Shown: positions 25,959 to 36,161 of the stretch, piece by piece
How positions within the stretch are numbered: position 1 is the stretch's first letter
Layout: each line of letters begins with the position of its first letter
Assembly (NCBI RefSeq): GCF_002374315.1
Contig: NZ_NWUX01000016.1
Span: 38,392 to 102,391, forward strand
DNA: 64,000 nt
Direction: 5' to 3'
Source: Vreelandella nigrificans
Lineage (GTDB): Bacteria > Pseudomonadota > Gammaproteobacteria > Pseudomonadales > Halomonadaceae
The notes under the pieces: model-generated
The model's database searches: none
Told to the model about the DNA's origin: nothing
Seen by the model: only the letters and a program-made list of their open reading frames with translations
Translations under genes and position numbers: made by a program

Positions 25959-26281
25959 GGAGACCTCCGCGGCGTCGGTATGTCAGGGGGTTGAACTTAT
26001 CTTCTTTGAAGTATAGTGACACATAATTATTTATCAACAGGTATCTTTGTGTGTCGCTTTAAGACTTTGTGATAATGAATAATGAGAAAACTAACCAGAT
26101 ACAAAGGCATAGGCCACTTTTTAGGCGACACTTAACGTTTTGTGATTGTTAAATTTAGGAGGGTTTTAGGTATCAAAAAAGCCCTCGGAGGGGCTTTTGA
26201 GATGGCAGGACAAGTCTTTAGTTGATTGCCATATGATTCGAGCAATCTTAGTCAGGCCCCGTTAGGTGCCAGCGAATTGCA
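25959..26281 (-). promoter_or_regulatory. paaA promoter region and end of the paaK operon
   Basis: A 323-bp gap. It contains the paaK terminator (26177-26198) and three related elements: AGTGACACA at 26015-26023, TGTGTCGCTT at 26050-26059 and GGCGACACT at 26124-26132. The first two form an inverted repeat with a 26-base spacer. TGTGTCGCTT also occurs at 32581-32590 in front of paaF, the other paa operon. No gene is seen. Confidence 0.5.
26177..26198 (-). terminator. Intrinsic terminator of the paaFGHIJK operon
   Basis: Stem AAAAGCCC (26177-26184) with GGGCTTTT (26191-26198) and a 6-base loop. On the transcribed minus strand it is followed by a run of T. Confidence 0.8.
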
Positions 26282-27595
26282 TTAACGCAGATCTTTAACG
26301 CGTCTGGCCTTGCCCAACGAGCGCATAACGCTTTCTACCGGGCACACTTCAACCTGGCTGCTAATGCCAATGTAAGTCTTGATGGCGTGCTGAAGCTGTT
26401 GCGCGGCTTGTTCGCAGGCCACGGGGTCGCGGGCGATGTCATGATGATTCGCCTCTACACGTACAAGCACCGTGTCCATATTGCCTTGACGGCTGACTTC
26501 GATCTCGTAGTGGGGAGAAAGTGCCGCGATCTTAAGCAACTGCTCTTCGATCTGGGTTGGGAACACATTCACCCCGCGAATGATCAGCATGTCGTCGCTA
26601 CGGCCTGTGATCTTGTCGATACGCCGCATGGGGCGTGCAGTGCCCGGCAGCAAACGGGTCAGGTCGCGGGTACGGTAGCGAATCACCGGCAGGCCTTCTT
26701 TGGTCAAGGTGGTGAATACCAGCTCGCCGTATTCGCCGTCGGGTAGCACTTCGCCACTGGCTGGGTCGATGATCTCGGGGTAGAAATGATCTTCCCAGAT
26801 GGTCGGGCCATCCTTGGTTTCCAGGCACTCCATGCCCACGCCGGGGCCCATCACTTCCGACAGGCCATAGATATCCAATGCGTCGATACCCAGGCGCTTC
26901 TCAAGAGCAGTTCGCATGCTGTCGGTCCAGGGCTCAGCGCCAAAAATACCGGTACGCAGCGGCAGTGTGTGGGGGTCGATGCCTTGGCGCTCCATTTCGT
27001 CCGCGATGTTGAGCATATACGAGGGAGTGACCATGATGATGTCCGGCTGGAAATCACGGATCAACTGAACCTGTTTCTCGGTTTGACCACCCGACATGGG
27101 GATCACCGCGCAGCCCAGGCGTTCGGCACCGTAATGGGCACCCAGCCCGCCGGTGAATAGGCCGTAACCGTAGGCTACATGCACTTTGTCGTTGCGACTG
27201 CCGCCGGCAGCGCGGATTGAACGCGCCACCACATCGGACCACACATCAATATCCTTCTGGGTGTAGCCCACCACCGTGGGTTGCCCAGTGGTGCCACTGG
27301 AGGCGTGAATGCGCACGATCTCGCTCATTGGCGTGGCTAACATGCCAAACGGATAGTTGTCGCGCAAATCGGCCTTGGTGGTGAAAGGCAGTTTGGAGAG
27401 GTCTTCCAGCGCCTGAATATCATCGGGGTGCACCCCGGCCTTGTCGAAGGAGTGGCGGTAGAAGGGCACATTGTCGTAGGCGTGTTTCAGGCTCCACTTC
27501 AGGCGTTTGAGTTGAGTGGCGCGCAGCTCGTCGACGCTGGCAGTTTCCAGAGGATCGAGCGTTGCAGTGTCGATAGGTGTAGCGGGCTGAGTCAT
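26282..27595 (-). CDS. paaK: Phenylacetate-CoA ligase
   Basis: A 437-aa AMP-forming ligase that activates phenylacetate with ATP and CoA. ATP-binding P-loop HASSGTTGQPTVVGYT lies near residue 95; further motifs are GIFGAEPWTDSMR, DIYGLSEVMGPGVG and the hinge ITGRSDDMLIIRGVNVFP. The ATG at 27595 follows GGAG by five bases; an upstream in-frame start at 27652 would add 19 residues without family support. It is the last gene of its operon, 80 bp after paaJ. Confidence 0.97.
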   Translation of the reverse strand: MTQPATPIDTATLDPLETASVDELRATQLKRLKWSLKHAYDNVPFYRHSFDKAGVHPDDIQALEDLSKLPFTTKADLRDNYPFGMLATPMSEIVRIHASSGTTGQPTVVGYTQKDIDVWSDVVARSIRAAGGSRNDKVHVAYGYGLFTGGLGAHYGAERLGCAVIPMSGGQTEKQVQLIRDFQPDIIMVTPSYMLNIADEMERQGIDPHTLPLRTGIFGAEPWTDSMRTALEKRLGIDALDIYGLSEVMGPGVGMECLETKDGPTIWEDHFYPEIIDPASGEVLPDGEYGELVFTTLTKEGLPVIRYRTRDLTRLLPGTARPMRRIDKITGRSDDMLIIRGVNVFPTQIEEQLLKIAALSPHYEIEVSRQGNMDTVLVRVEANHHDIARDPVACEQAAQQLQHAIKTYIGISSQVEVCPVESVMRSLGKARRVKDLR

Positions 27596-27675
27596 CGGGG
27601 CTCCGGTCAGGCAAGTTGTTATTGGACTAGTTTCTAAATGCGCCATGGTCAATTGGAATGGCTTTAGTAATGGGC

Positions 27676-28881
27676 TTATAAGCGCTCAATGATCAGCGCA
27701 ATACCCTGGCCGACACCAATACACATGGTGCATAGCGCAAAGCGTCCTTGCCGACGCTCGAGTTCATGCAGCGCGGTGGTGACTAGCCGAGCGCCGCTCA
27801 TACCCAACGGGTGGCCGAGTGCAATGGCCCCCCCGTTGGGATTGACGTGTTCGGCATCATCGCTAAGGCCCAGGTCGCGCATGACCGCTAACGCCTGGGC
27901 GGCGAAGGCTTCGTTAAGTTCGATGACATCCATCTGCTCCAGAGTAAGCCCGGTCTGGGCCAACACCTTGCGGGTGGCGGGAGAAGGGCCAAACCCCATG
28001 ATGCGGGGCTCTACCCCAGCGGTGGCCATGCCCACCACGCGAGCGCGTGGTTTGAGGCTGAAACGTTCGGCCTGCTCGGGAGACGCCATTAGTAGCGCAC
28101 AGGCGCCATCGTTAACCCCCGAGGCATTACCCGCTGTAACACTGCCACCTTCGCGGAAGGGCGTGGGTAGTTTGGCTAGCTGCTCTGCGGTGGTAGAGGC
28201 ACGCGGGTGCTCATCGGCATCCACGACCAGCGGGTCTTGTTTACGCCTGGGGATTACGACGGGCACGATCTCTTCGGCCAGACGACCAGTCTCCATGGCG
28301 GCTGCGGTGCGCTGCTGGCTGCGCAGGGCGAAAGCATCTTGATCTTCCCGAGAAATACCAAATTGCTCGGCCACGTTCTCAGCGGTTTCGGGCATGGAGT
28401 CCACGCCAAATTGTGCTTTCATGGCGCGATTGATAAAGCGCCAGCCGATGGTGGTGTCGAAGATATCGGCTTGGCGTGAGAAGGCTTGTTCCGCCTTGCC
28501 CATCACGAAGGGTGCCCGGGACATGGACTCCACCCCGCCAGCGATCATCAGCCCTGCCTCGCCAGTTTTAATGGTGCGGGCGGCGTTGCCGATGGCGTCC
28601 ATGCCGGAGCCACACAAGCGGTTAATAGTGGTGCCGGGCACTTCCACCGGAAGCCCAGCGAGCAGCGCGGACATGCGTGCTACGTTGCGGTTGTCTTCGC
28701 CCGCCTGATTGGCGCAGCCGTAAAAGATATCGTCAATCAGTGACCAGTCGACGCTTGGGTTGCGTTCCATCAGGGCGCGCATGGGGATGGCCCCCAGGTC
28801 ATCGGTACGCACGCTTGAAAGTGCGCCACCGTAGCGACCTATTGGGGTGCGAACAGCATCAATGATTAGCGCGTCTTTCAT
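27676..28881 (-). CDS. paaJ: 3-oxoadipyl-CoA / 3-oxo-5,6-dehydrosuberyl-CoA thiolase
   Basis: A 401-aa thiolase that catalyses the two CoA-dependent cleavages of the pathway, the last giving acetyl-CoA and succinyl-CoA. Catalytic Cys in [14 protein letters not shown] near residue 90, [12 protein letters not shown] near 355, and [11 protein letters not shown] near the C-terminus. The ATG overlaps the paaI stop by 4 bp (ATGA), indicating coupled translation. Confidence 0.95.
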   Translation of the reverse strand: MKDALIIDAVRTPIGRYGGALSSVRTDDLGAIPMRALMERNPSVDWSLIDDIFYGCANQAGEDNRNVARMSALLAGLPVEVPGTTINRLCGSGMDAIGNAARTIKTGEAGLMIAGGVESMSRAPFVMGKAEQAFSRQADIFDTTIGWRFINRAMKAQFGVDSMPETAENVAEQFGISREDQDAFALRSQQRTAAAMETGRLAEEIVPVVIPRRKQDPLVVDADEHPRASTTAEQLAKLPTPFREGGSVTAGNASGVNDGACALLMASPEQAERFSLKPRARVVGMATAGVEPRIMGFGPSPATRKVLAQTGLTLEQMDVIELNEAFAAQALAVMRDLGLSDDAEHVNPNGGAIALGHPLGMSGARLVTTALHELERRQGRFALCTMCIGVGQGIALIIERL

Positions 28882-29360
28882 CGGTTATCTCCAGCTGCAG
28901 TATTTTCTGCGTCAGTATCTTCCAAGCGGCGTACGCTGCCGCGAATTTTGTAGGAGCGCCCACGGAACAGGGCAACGGTATCGCCGCGCTGGTTGCGCAG
29001 CGTGATGTCATAAATGCCGGTGCGACCGCGGCGGCTGCGCTCTTCGGCGGTGGCGGTGATCTCGTCTCCCAGCTGGCCGGGGCCGAGATAGTCGATACTG
29101 CAACCGGAAGCTACTGTGGCTTCATCGTAGCTGTTGCAGGCAAATGCGAAGGCTGAGTCAGCCAGGGCAAACAGAAATCCGCCATGGCAGTTGCCGTGCC
29201 CCTGCACCATGTCTTGACGCACGGTCATGGTCAGTTCGGCGAAGCCGGGGGCCACGCGAGTAATACGCATGCCCAGCCCTTGGCTGGCATGGTCGCGGGA
29301 AAACATCGCGTCGGCACAGGCTTCCGCCAGCTGTTGTGGGGTCAGTTGGGTATCACTCAT
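28878..29360 (-). CDS. paaI: Hydroxyphenylacetyl-CoA thioesterase PaaI
   Basis: A 160-aa hotdog-fold thioesterase that rescues CoA from dead-end intermediates. The family core [24 protein letters not shown] lies near residues 53-75 and is followed by [21 protein letters not shown]. It overlaps paaH by 8 bp and paaJ by 4 bp. Confidence 0.93.
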   Translation of the reverse strand: MSDTQLTPQQLAEACADAMFSRDHASQGLGMRITRVAPGFAELTMTVRQDMVQGHGNCHGGFLFALADSAFAFACNSYDEATVASGCSIDYLGPGQLGDEITATAEERSRRGRTGIYDITLRNQRGDTVALFRGRSYKIRGSVRRLEDTDAENTAAGDNR

Positions 29361-30903
29361 GAAAGCTTTCCTCGCTCAAGGCTTTGCGCCGCAGCAGGAA
29401 CGAGCTGCGATAGCGCTCTTCGCCGTAGCTCTGCTGTAGATGCGTAAGGGTGCGGTGAACGAAGGGTAGGCCTAGAGAATCGGCCCAGGCCAAGGGGCCG
29501 CGGGGATAGTTGACGCCAGCCTGCATGGCCAGGTCGCCATCCTGGGCGCTGCAGACACCCTGCAAGACGGCGTCGGCGGCTTCATTGGCGAGCATGGCCA
29601 CGGTGCGCAATACCACCAGCCCCGGCGTGTCGGTCAGCCAGGCCACGTCCATGCCCAGGCGCTGGAAGAAGGCGGTCGCTAGTTGGCGGGCCTCGGGTGA
29701 TGTTGTGTGGCTGGCAGCAAGCGCGATAGCGCTGGCGCTACGGTAGTCCAGGCATAGGTCGAAAAGGACCAGGGCTTCCAGCCCTTCATTGACTGCGCGC
29801 TCGGCGGCGCAACGCCCATCGCTAAGGGCCAGAATCAGATCGCCTAGGTACAGGCGAGGGGTGCCATCTTGCTGCAGTGATTCGCGATGTACCACGTCGA
29901 GTCCGGCTTCCTGGGCGCGTTCCAGCAGCGGAGCGATGGTCCCATTCGCCCCCTGTACGACAAGCGCTGGCAGTTTTGTGTTTACTGGTGCTGCAAACTT
30001 GGGCTGCGGCTTCTCGGTGCCTTCACGCTGCCCTTCACGAGGGTAGTCATAGAAGCCTTGGCCGGATTTGCGCCCCAGGCGTTTGGCTTCTACCAGGGCG
30101 TGCTGCACCAGGGAGGGCTTGAACCGGGTATCGCCGTAGTAGGCATCAAACACCGAGCGGGTCACCGCGTAATTAACGTCATGACCGATCAGGTCCATCA
30201 GCTCGAAAGGCCCCATGCGAAACCCTCCGGCCTGGCGCATCAGTGCATCCAGGGTGGCGGCGTCGCTGGCACTTTCCTGTAACAGCCGCAGCCCTTCAGC
30301 GTAGAAAGGACGGGCCACGCGGTTAACGATGAATCCTGGGGTGGAGCTGGCGTGCACCGCGACCTTGCCCCAGGCGATGGCGGTGTCGAAAAGGGTGTCG
30401 GCAGCCTCGTTGGTGGTTGCCAGGCCAGACACCACTTCCACTAGCTTCATCACCGGCGCGGGGTTGAAGAAGTGCAGCCCCGCCATGCGTTCCGGGCGTT
30501 CAAGGTTGGCAGCAATGGAGGTGATCGACAGCGACGAGGTATTGCTGGCGAGCAAGGTACCCGGCGAGCATAACGCTTCGAGCTGAGCAAACACCTGACG
30601 CTTAATCTCAAGGTTCTCGACGATAGCTTCGATAACCAAATGGCTGTCGGCTAAGGCATCGATAGCGTCGGCAGGCTGCAGGCGAGCGATAATGTTATCC
30701 ACATCGCCTTGGGACATCTTGCCCTTGGCAACGCGCTGTTCCAGCTGGCGGCGAATATTGTCGATACCCGCTTTGGCGGCACCCGGTTGATTGTCATGGA
30801 GAATCACCTGGTGGCCAGCCTGGGCGGCAACCTGAGCGATACCGGCACCCATGGCACCTGCACCGATCACACCAATAACGGCGGACGTGGGAAGGGCTGG
30901 CAT
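29353..30903 (-). CDS. paaH: 3-hydroxyadipyl-CoA dehydrogenase
   Basis: A 516-aa NAD+-dependent dehydrogenase that makes 3-oxoadipyl-CoA. The Rossmann motif VIGVIGAGAMGAGIAQ lies at residue 8; LASNTSSLSIT, AGLHFFNPAPVMKLVEVV and GRKSGQGFYDYP follow, and a second 3HCDH domain makes up the C-terminal third. The start at 30903 (MPALPTS) places the NAD motif at the usual distance and leaves a 1-bp gap to paaG; the in-frame start at 31044 lies in paaG. Confidence 0.95.
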   Translation of the reverse strand: MPALPTSAVIGVIGAGAMGAGIAQVAAQAGHQVILHDNQPGAAKAGIDNIRRQLEQRVAKGKMSQGDVDNIIARLQPADAIDALADSHLVIEAIVENLEIKRQVFAQLEALCSPGTLLASNTSSLSITSIAANLERPERMAGLHFFNPAPVMKLVEVVSGLATTNEAADTLFDTAIAWGKVAVHASSTPGFIVNRVARPFYAEGLRLLQESASDAATLDALMRQAGGFRMGPFELMDLIGHDVNYAVTRSVFDAYYGDTRFKPSLVQHALVEAKRLGRKSGQGFYDYPREGQREGTEKPQPKFAAPVNTKLPALVVQGANGTIAPLLERAQEAGLDVVHRESLQQDGTPRLYLGDLILALSDGRCAAERAVNEGLEALVLFDLCLDYRSASAIALAASHTTSPEARQLATAFFQRLGMDVAWLTDTPGLVVLRTVAMLANEAADAVLQGVCSAQDGDLAMQAGVNYPRGPLAWADSLGLPFVHRTLTHLQQSYGEERYRSSFLLRRKALSEESFHE

Positions 30904-30904
30904 A

Positions 30905-31696
30905 TCACTCTCCCTTGAAGGTGGGGCGACGTTTCTCGATAAAAGCGCTGACGCCTTCGCGGTAATCTTCGGTGCGCCCGGCCAGTCGCTGAAGATCGCG
31001 TTCCAGGTCGAGCTGTTCGTTGAAACTGTTATCGCTGCTGGCATGCAGGGCGCGCTTAATCAGTGCCAGGCCACGGGTGGGTTGAGTGGCCAGGTGGCGC
31101 GCCATGTTCATGGCCTCTTCTTGGAGCGCCTCATCGTCGACGCAGCGCCAGATCATGCCCCACTGTTCGGCGGTCTCAGCGGGGAGCTTGTCGCCCAGCA
31201 TCGCTAGGCCCTTGGCGCGGGCCATGCCCACTAGGTTAGGCAATGTCCAAGTGCCGCCAGAGTCTGGAATCAAACCGATCTTGCAGAAGGCCTGAATAAA
31301 ACTTGCCGAGCGGGCCGCCAAGACGATGTCGCAGGCCAGGGCGATATTGGCCCCAGCGCCAGCCGCTACACCGTTCACCGCACAAATAGTGGGGAATGGC
31401 ATGTCCTTAAGAGCACGCAGCATGGGGTTGTAGCGTTTCTCCAGCGACTCGCCGAGGTCGGGTGCTTGTTCGCCGGGCGCGACGCTACGGTCGGAAAGGT
31501 CCTGACCGGCGCAGAAACCTCGGCCGTTGCCGGTCAGTAACAAAGCGCGAACACTTGAATCCTGGCGCACGGCTTTTAGTGCCGTGCGCATTTCTGCATG
31601 CATCTCAGTGTTGAAGCTGTTCAGGCTTTCGGGGCGGTTCAGCGTGATACAGGCGACGCCGTCTTCTACGCTGTAAAGCAGGGGCGCTTGGCTCAT
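30905..31696 (-). CDS. paaG: 1,2-epoxyphenylacetyl-CoA isomerase
   Basis: A 263-aa crotonase-fold enzyme that converts the ring epoxide to oxepin-CoA and also shifts a double bond later. Crotonase features are LLTGNGRGFCAGQDLSD, NGVAAGAGANIALACDIVLA and the PaaG-type KIGLIPDSGGTWTLP. Located 16 bp after paaF and 1 bp before paaH. Confidence 0.94.
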   Translation of the reverse strand: MSQAPLLYSVEDGVACITLNRPESLNSFNTEMHAEMRTALKAVRQDSSVRALLLTGNGRGFCAGQDLSDRSVAPGEQAPDLGESLEKRYNPMLRALKDMPFPTICAVNGVAAGAGANIALACDIVLAARSASFIQAFCKIGLIPDSGGTWTLPNLVGMARAKGLAMLGDKLPAETAEQWGMIWRCVDDEALQEEAMNMARHLATQPTRGLALIKRALHASSDNSFNEQLDLERDLQRLAGRTEDYREGVSAFIEKRRPTFKGE

Positions 31697-31712
31697 GGGT
31701 CATATCCTTGTG

Positions 31713-32486
31713 TCAGTGCCCTTGAAAAGTGGCAGGTCGTTTTTCTTGGAAGGCGCGAATTCCCTCTTCGCGGTCGGCGGTGCCTGCCAGCAAGGTGAAG
31801 GCATGGCGCTCAAAGCGCAGGCCGGTGGCTAGGTCAGTATCCATCGCCTTGTGCAGTGACTCCCTTGCCAGGCGCACAGCTAACGGTGCCTTGGTCGCAA
31901 TGCGTGTTGCGATGGCCATGGCGCGCTCTAGCGTCAATTCGGGTTGGGTAATTTCGCTGACCAAGCCCGCGTCAAGCGCGCGGCGTGCGGAGATCGGCTC
32001 GCCAGTGAGTACCATCTGAGAGGCTAGTGATTTACCCACCGCCCTAAGCAGGCGTTGGGTGCCGCCAGCGCCGGGCATAATGCCCAGATTGATTTCCGGC
32101 TGGCCGAACTGGGCATTTTCACCGGCAATGATGATATCGGCATGCATGGCCAGTTCGCAGCCACCGCCCAAAGCATAGCCGTTGACGGCAGCAATGATCG
32201 GTTTACGAAAACGCGTGATGGTGGCCCAGTGGTTCTGACGGGGGTCTTCCAACATACCGACCAGATCGCGTTCGGCCATTTCCTTGATATCCGCACCGGC
32301 AGCGAACGCCTTTGCGTCGCCAGTAATCACCACGGCGCGAACCCTATCGTCATTATCAGCATCGCTTAGGGTATCGGCTAGCTCGCTGAGAAGCTGCGTA
32401 TTAAGCGCATTCAGTGCTTCTGGGCGATTCAGCGTGATGCATAAAACGCCGTCCAGGGGTGGGATTATTGTTAGCGTAGTCAGCAT
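31713..32486 (-). CDS. paaF: 2,3-dehydroadipyl-CoA hydratase
   Basis: A 257-aa crotonase-family enoyl-CoA hydratase. ADIKEMAERD, NGYALGGGCELAMHADIIIAG and EINLGIMPGAGGTQRL contain both expected acidic catalytic positions (Glu in GGGCELAM, Glu in GQPEINLG). First gene of the paaFGHIJK operon; the divergent paaN promoter lies upstream. Confidence 0.94.
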   Translation of the reverse strand: MLTTLTIIPPLDGVLCITLNRPEALNALNTQLLSELADTLSDADNDDRVRAVVITGDAKAFAAGADIKEMAERDLVGMLEDPRQNHWATITRFRKPIIAAVNGYALGGGCELAMHADIIIAGENAQFGQPEINLGIMPGAGGTQRLLRAVGKSLASQMVLTGEPISARRALDAGLVSEITQPELTLERAMAIATRIATKAPLAVRLARESLHKAMDTDLATGLRFERHAFTLLAGTADREEGIRAFQEKRPATFQGH

Positions 32487-32855
32487 TTTTTCCTCAGTTC
32501 GGCCTGTGGCACACAGGAGGGGCTATCTGCCGAGTATAGGTTTATTTTGATACGCATCAATGGTGTGGATTGGCTTTTAATGTGTCGCTTGCTGAGCGTG
32601 TGGATGGTTTTTGCTTTTTTTACAGTGGGTTGTGTAATTTTTTAAGAATAAACAACAGCTGTTAGACCATGGTATGAATTATCGTTTTGTAGGCCAGAAA
32701 GTTACTTCAGCGCTTGAAGCTTTGGGCGGTTCTAGACATTTCTCGCTAACTATTAAGTGGATGGTGCCTAGGAAAGCGTTTGATGTTTTGTTACATGAAA
32801 TATAGTCTTTGCAAATATAGCGTATCAAAAAAATAAGTGAGTGCAGGAGCGCCCC
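32487..32855. promoter_or_regulatory. Divergent paaF / paaN promoter region with TGATACG elements
   Basis: A 369-bp gap. It contains the near-palindrome TTGATACGCATCAA at 32547-32560 close to paaF and, in opposite orientation, TTTTGATACGCT (complement of 32819-32830) close to paaN. Both share TTTTGATACGC. TGTGTCGCTT at 32581-32590 is shared with the paaA promoter. The TGATACG core resembles the TGATTCG core of the E. coli PaaX site. No gene is seen. Confidence 0.5.
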
Positions 32856-34532
32856 ATGACGCAAGCAGCGCAGCAAATGTTCGACCGTCACCGTGAGACT
32901 CTGGATCAAGCCGTTACGGCTATCACAAACCGCAGCTTTTGGACGCCTTATCCAGAAAGTATGCGGACATACCCCGAGGATGCTGTGAAAGCGGCACCGT
33001 CTAAATTCGAGTCACTGCTCAATCAGCCGTTTGCGCTGCATGCCACTGGTAGCACTCAACAAGTGGGGGGCGAAGTATCCCCCTATGGTTTTGAGCTGGG
33101 TATTACTTATGAGCAGCCAAACCCCCAAGAGTTGATCGCGACCATGCAAGGGGCAATACGCGACTGGCGGGATGCCGGGACCGAAGTGCGCGTCGGGGTG
33201 TGTCTGGAAATTTTGTCGCGGCTGAATGCCATAAGCCCGGAGATCGCCCAAGCGGTGATGCATACCAGCGGCCAGGGGCCGATGATGGCGTTTCAGGCCG
33301 GTGGGCCGCATGCTCAGGATCGCGGTCTTGAAGCCGTGGCGTACGCCTGGCAGGCGATGGCTCAGATTCCCGCTACCACGAAATGGGTCAAGCCCCAGGG
33401 CAAGCATGATCCCATCGCCATGGATAAGCGTTTTCATATCGTGCCGCGTGGTATCTCGTTGGTAGTAGCCTGTTCTACTTTTCCCACCTGGAATACTTAT
33501 CCAGGCTTGTTTGCCAGTCTGGCGACCGGCAACCCGGTCATTATTAAACCTCACCCTGGCGCGATTCTGCCGGTGGCGATGACTACCCGTGTTGCTCAAC
33601 AGGTACTTGAGGAAGCCGGCTTCGACCCCTGCTTGGTGAGCTTGGTGCCAGACACTGTCGATGCGCCGCTCACCAAGGCGTTGGCGCTTGATCCTGCCGT
33701 TAAGTTGATCGATTTCACCGGCTCCAACGCTTTTGGTGACTGGCTGATAAAGAACGCCACCCAGGCCCAGGTCTTCGCCGAGAAAGCTGGTATCAACACG
33801 GTCATTATCGACAGCGTGGATAACCTTAAGGCCATCACGGCGAACCTGGCTTTCTCGCTGAGCCTTTATTCCGGCCAGATGTGTACGACCCCTCAGGCTA
33901 TCTATGTGCCCAGAAGCGGTATTGAAACAGCGGATGGCCATGTGAGTTTTGACGACGTTGCGGCAGCGCTTGCGAAAGCCGTCCAAGCGTTTCTGAGCGA
34001 CAACGACCGAGCCTGTACGGTGCTGGGTGCCCTCCAGTCGCGGGAGACACAAGCACGGATTGATGAATGCCGTGGCTTAGGCGAAATAGTGCTGGATAGC
34101 GAGCCGCGAGCGCACACTCAATTCTCCAACGCCCGTATTCACACGCCGCTTATCCTCAAAGTAGATGCAGAGCAGAAGGCTGCCTATAGTGAGGAGCGTT
34201 TCGGGCCCATCAGCTTTGTTATCGCGACTGAGAACACCGCGCATAGCATTGAACTGGCGCGTGACGTGATCCGGGAAAAGGGCGCGATAACCCTAGGTGG
34301 CTATACGACTGATGAGGTTGTGGCCGAGCAGTTCGAAGAGTTGGCGATGGAAGTGGCAACCCCGCTCTCGTTGAACCTGGATGGGGGAATATTCGTCAAC
34401 CAGTCGGCTGCTTTTAGTGACTTTCACGCCACAGGTGGTAATCCTGCGGCGAATGCTTCCCTATGTAATCAAGCCTTTGTCGCCAGCCGCTTTGTGGTGG
34501 TGCAAAGCCGTCGCCATAGCCAATCCAACTAA
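32856..34532 (+). CDS. paaN: Phenylacetic acid degradation protein PaaN (aldehyde dehydrogenase family)
   Basis: A 558-aa protein of the PaaN group of aldehyde dehydrogenase homologues, without a MaoC domain. The catalytic-type Cys is in [13 protein letters not shown] near residue 345. [11 protein letters not shown] and [14 protein letters not shown] are other family stretches. The start at 32856 ([12 protein letters not shown]) follows AGGAGC. A full-length PaaZ is encoded in the same island, so PaaN is not needed for ring cleavage and may oxidise a different aldehyde. It is followed 11 bp later by paaY and is divergent from paaF. Confidence 0.9.
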   Translation: MTQAAQQMFDRHRETLDQAVTAITNRSFWTPYPESMRTYPEDAVKAAPSKFESLLNQPFALHATGSTQQVGGEVSPYGFELGITYEQPNPQELIATMQGAIRDWRDAGTEVRVGVCLEILSRLNAISPEIAQAVMHTSGQGPMMAFQAGGPHAQDRGLEAVAYAWQAMAQIPATTKWVKPQGKHDPIAMDKRFHIVPRGISLVVACSTFPTWNTYPGLFASLATGNPVIIKPHPGAILPVAMTTRVAQQVLEEAGFDPCLVSLVPDTVDAPLTKALALDPAVKLIDFTGSNAFGDWLIKNATQAQVFAEKAGINTVIIDSVDNLKAITANLAFSLSLYSGQMCTTPQAIYVPRSGIETADGHVSFDDVAAALAKAVQAFLSDNDRACTVLGALQSRETQARIDECRGLGEIVLDSEPRAHTQFSNARIHTPLILKVDAEQKAAYSEERFGPISFVIATENTAHSIELARDVIREKGAITLGGYTTDEVVAEQFEELAMEVATPLSLNLDGGIFVNQSAAFSDFHATGGNPAANASLCNQAFVASRFVVVQSRRHSQSN

Positions 34533-34543
34533 CGGAGAACGTG

Positions 34544-35158
34544 ATGCCTTACTATCGACTTGAAGGGGTGACGCCGGTGGTACACCCGACCGCCTATGTC
34601 CATCCTACTGCGGTGTTAATTGGCGATGTAATCGTGGGACCCGGCTGTTATGTGGGCCCCGGTGCGGTGATGCGCGGTGATTTCGGTCGCCTGGTGCTGG
34701 AAGAGGGCGCGAACCTTCAGGATACCTGTGTGATGCATGGCTTCCCTGGCTGCGTCACCAAGGTTGAGAAGGATGGCCATATCGGCCATGGCGCGGTACT
34801 GCATGGCTGCGTGATTGGGCGTGATGCCATGGTCGGTATGAACGCCGTGGTGATGGACGGCGCCAACATTGCTGAACGCTCTATCGTTGCGGCGGCAGCG
34901 TTCGTTAAGGCAGGCTTCGAGTGTCAGCCACAGTCGCTGGTGATGGGGGCACCTGCAAAGGTTAAGCGTGCGCTGAGTGATGAGGAATTTGCCTGGAAAC
35001 AGCAGGGTACCCAGGAGTATCAGCGCTTAGTGAGCCGTTGCCGTGACAGCTTGGAGCCCTGTGAACCGCTGACAGAACTTGATGCTGATCGCCCAACCTT
35101 GCTGGCCGGTGATACACAACCTAAGCAGCAGACGCTGGATAAGTCGCCACAGCCATGA
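34544..35158 (+). CDS. paaY: PaaY hexapeptide-repeat thioesterase
   Basis: A 204-aa left-handed beta-helix protein of the gamma-carbonic-anhydrase type. E. coli PaaY is a thioesterase that removes inhibitory CoA adducts. Hexapeptide repeats run from [20 protein letters not shown]; the metal histidines are in [11 protein letters not shown] and [11 protein letters not shown] flexible C-terminal tail follows residue 175. The ATG at 34544 has GGAG six bases upstream. The stop codon is one base from that of paaX on the other strand. Confidence 0.93.
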   Translation: MPYYRLEGVTPVVHPTAYVHPTAVLIGDVIVGPGCYVGPGAVMRGDFGRLVLEEGANLQDTCVMHGFPGCVTKVEKDGHIGHGAVLHGCVIGRDAMVGMNAVVMDGANIAERSIVAAAAFVKAGFECQPQSLVMGAPAKVKRALSDEEFAWKQQGTQEYQRLVSRCRDSLEPCEPLTELDADRPTLLAGDTQPKQQTLDKSPQP

Positions 35159-35159
35159 A

Positions 35160-36086
35160 CTATTCCAGCCCGCCGAAGCGCTGGTAGAAGCTGGGGCCGG
35201 GGGCTGGTAATGGGCCCTCGGCGGTTTCCAGGTGTTGGTCTAGCCAGCGCTCTGCGCGTTCGTAGAGCAAACGATAGAGGTTGCGGCAGAGCTGATGGGC
35301 GTAGCGTCCTTCCCATGCCGTGGGGAGTAGTTCGTCAGGCAGAATGGGGTCGCGTAATTGAACCTTGCGATACTCGTGAATAAGTAAGGTGCGGGCAATA
35401 AAGCACTCTTCCTGCCCTAGATGGTTCTCTGTGTTGAGCGCATTCCATAGGGGGCGAAACTTGACGAGAAAGCGTTGGTAGAGCTCAGCTAGTTCATCGA
35501 GGTTCCAGCTGTCTCTGACCTGGAGACGCAGTGGCTTGCTGGTCATGGGCTCCATGGTCTGAGTTTGCATCACGATAGCATCATCGGCCGCATCCAGCTC
35601 CTGTAATGCCACCATGGTCTCTGCACGTGATAGCGTGGGATGTGCCAGAACACCTTGGGCAAAACTACCAAACCCTAGCCACTCTAGTTCATCACGAATT
35701 TGCTGGCGCCTGTCTGGAGGAAGTTGTGTTAGCAAGACCAGCGTCCATTGCCCTGACCAAGATGGCTGGGCACCGTGATAAACACGCTTGAAGGCTTGTT
35801 CGAAACGACGCCGCCCCGGGCCGCTTAAACGATAGTAGCTGCGACGGCCAACCTTCTCACCGCGTAGCCATGTTTCATGAGTTAATCGATAGACAGATGT
35901 ACGCACCAACCGCTCATTGATGCCGATTGGCTCCACCAGTTTCGATAGGCTACCTAACCACACTGTGCCACCACGCGGCACGATAGAGTCGCCATAGACG
36001 GTAATAATCAGTGAACCAGCGCGAATTGGTCGACGCTGCTGGAAGTCATCAATAAGCGTAGCGACACAGTCTGTAGCTGACGACAT
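35160..36086 (-). CDS. paaX: Transcriptional repressor PaaX
   Basis: A 308-aa GntR-like repressor that responds to phenylacetyl-CoA. The N-terminal winged helix runs RAGSLIITVYGDSIVPRGGTVWLG then IGINERLVRTSVYRLTHETWL; the central and C-terminal PaaX domains include PDRRQQIRDELEWLGFGSFAQGVLAHP. It faces paaNY tail to tail. Its own upstream region carries CGTATCA, the complement of the TGATACG core seen in the paaF and paaN promoters, which would fit autoregulation. Confidence 0.94.
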   Translation of the reverse strand: MSSATDCVATLIDDFQQRRPIRAGSLIITVYGDSIVPRGGTVWLGSLSKLVEPIGINERLVRTSVYRLTHETWLRGEKVGRRSYYRLSGPGRRRFEQAFKRVYHGAQPSWSGQWTLVLLTQLPPDRRQQIRDELEWLGFGSFAQGVLAHPTLSRAETMVALQELDAADDAIVMQTQTMEPMTSKPLRLQVRDSWNLDELAELYQRFLVKFRPLWNALNTENHLGQEECFIARTLLIHEYRKVQLRDPILPDELLPTAWEGRYAHQLCRNLYRLLYERAERWLDQHLETAEGPLPAPGPSFYQRFGGLE

Positions 36087-36161
36087 GGTGAAAGCGGATT
36101 CCCTTTGCGGTGGTACTGTCGGTTAAAATGACAGAAAATTTAACTAGTATAAAAGATTATC

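Noticed and set aside
26234..26240. TGATTCG as a PaaX operator for paaA
   Set aside because: It lies between the paaK stop codon and the paaK terminator, upstream of that terminator relative to paaA, and its flanks match the remembered consensus poorly.
29875..29890. TGATTCGCGAT in paaH as a PaaX site
   Set aside because: It matches the consensus well but lies in the middle of a coding region, and such words are expected by chance in 64 kb.
30904..31044. N-terminal 47-residue extension of PaaH
   Set aside because: It overlaps paaG in another frame; the NAD-binding motif sits at the normal distance from ATG 30903.
33012..34052. A 346-residue open frame opposite paaN
   Set aside because: It is fully antisense to a well-supported aldehyde dehydrogenase gene and shows no recognisable domain.
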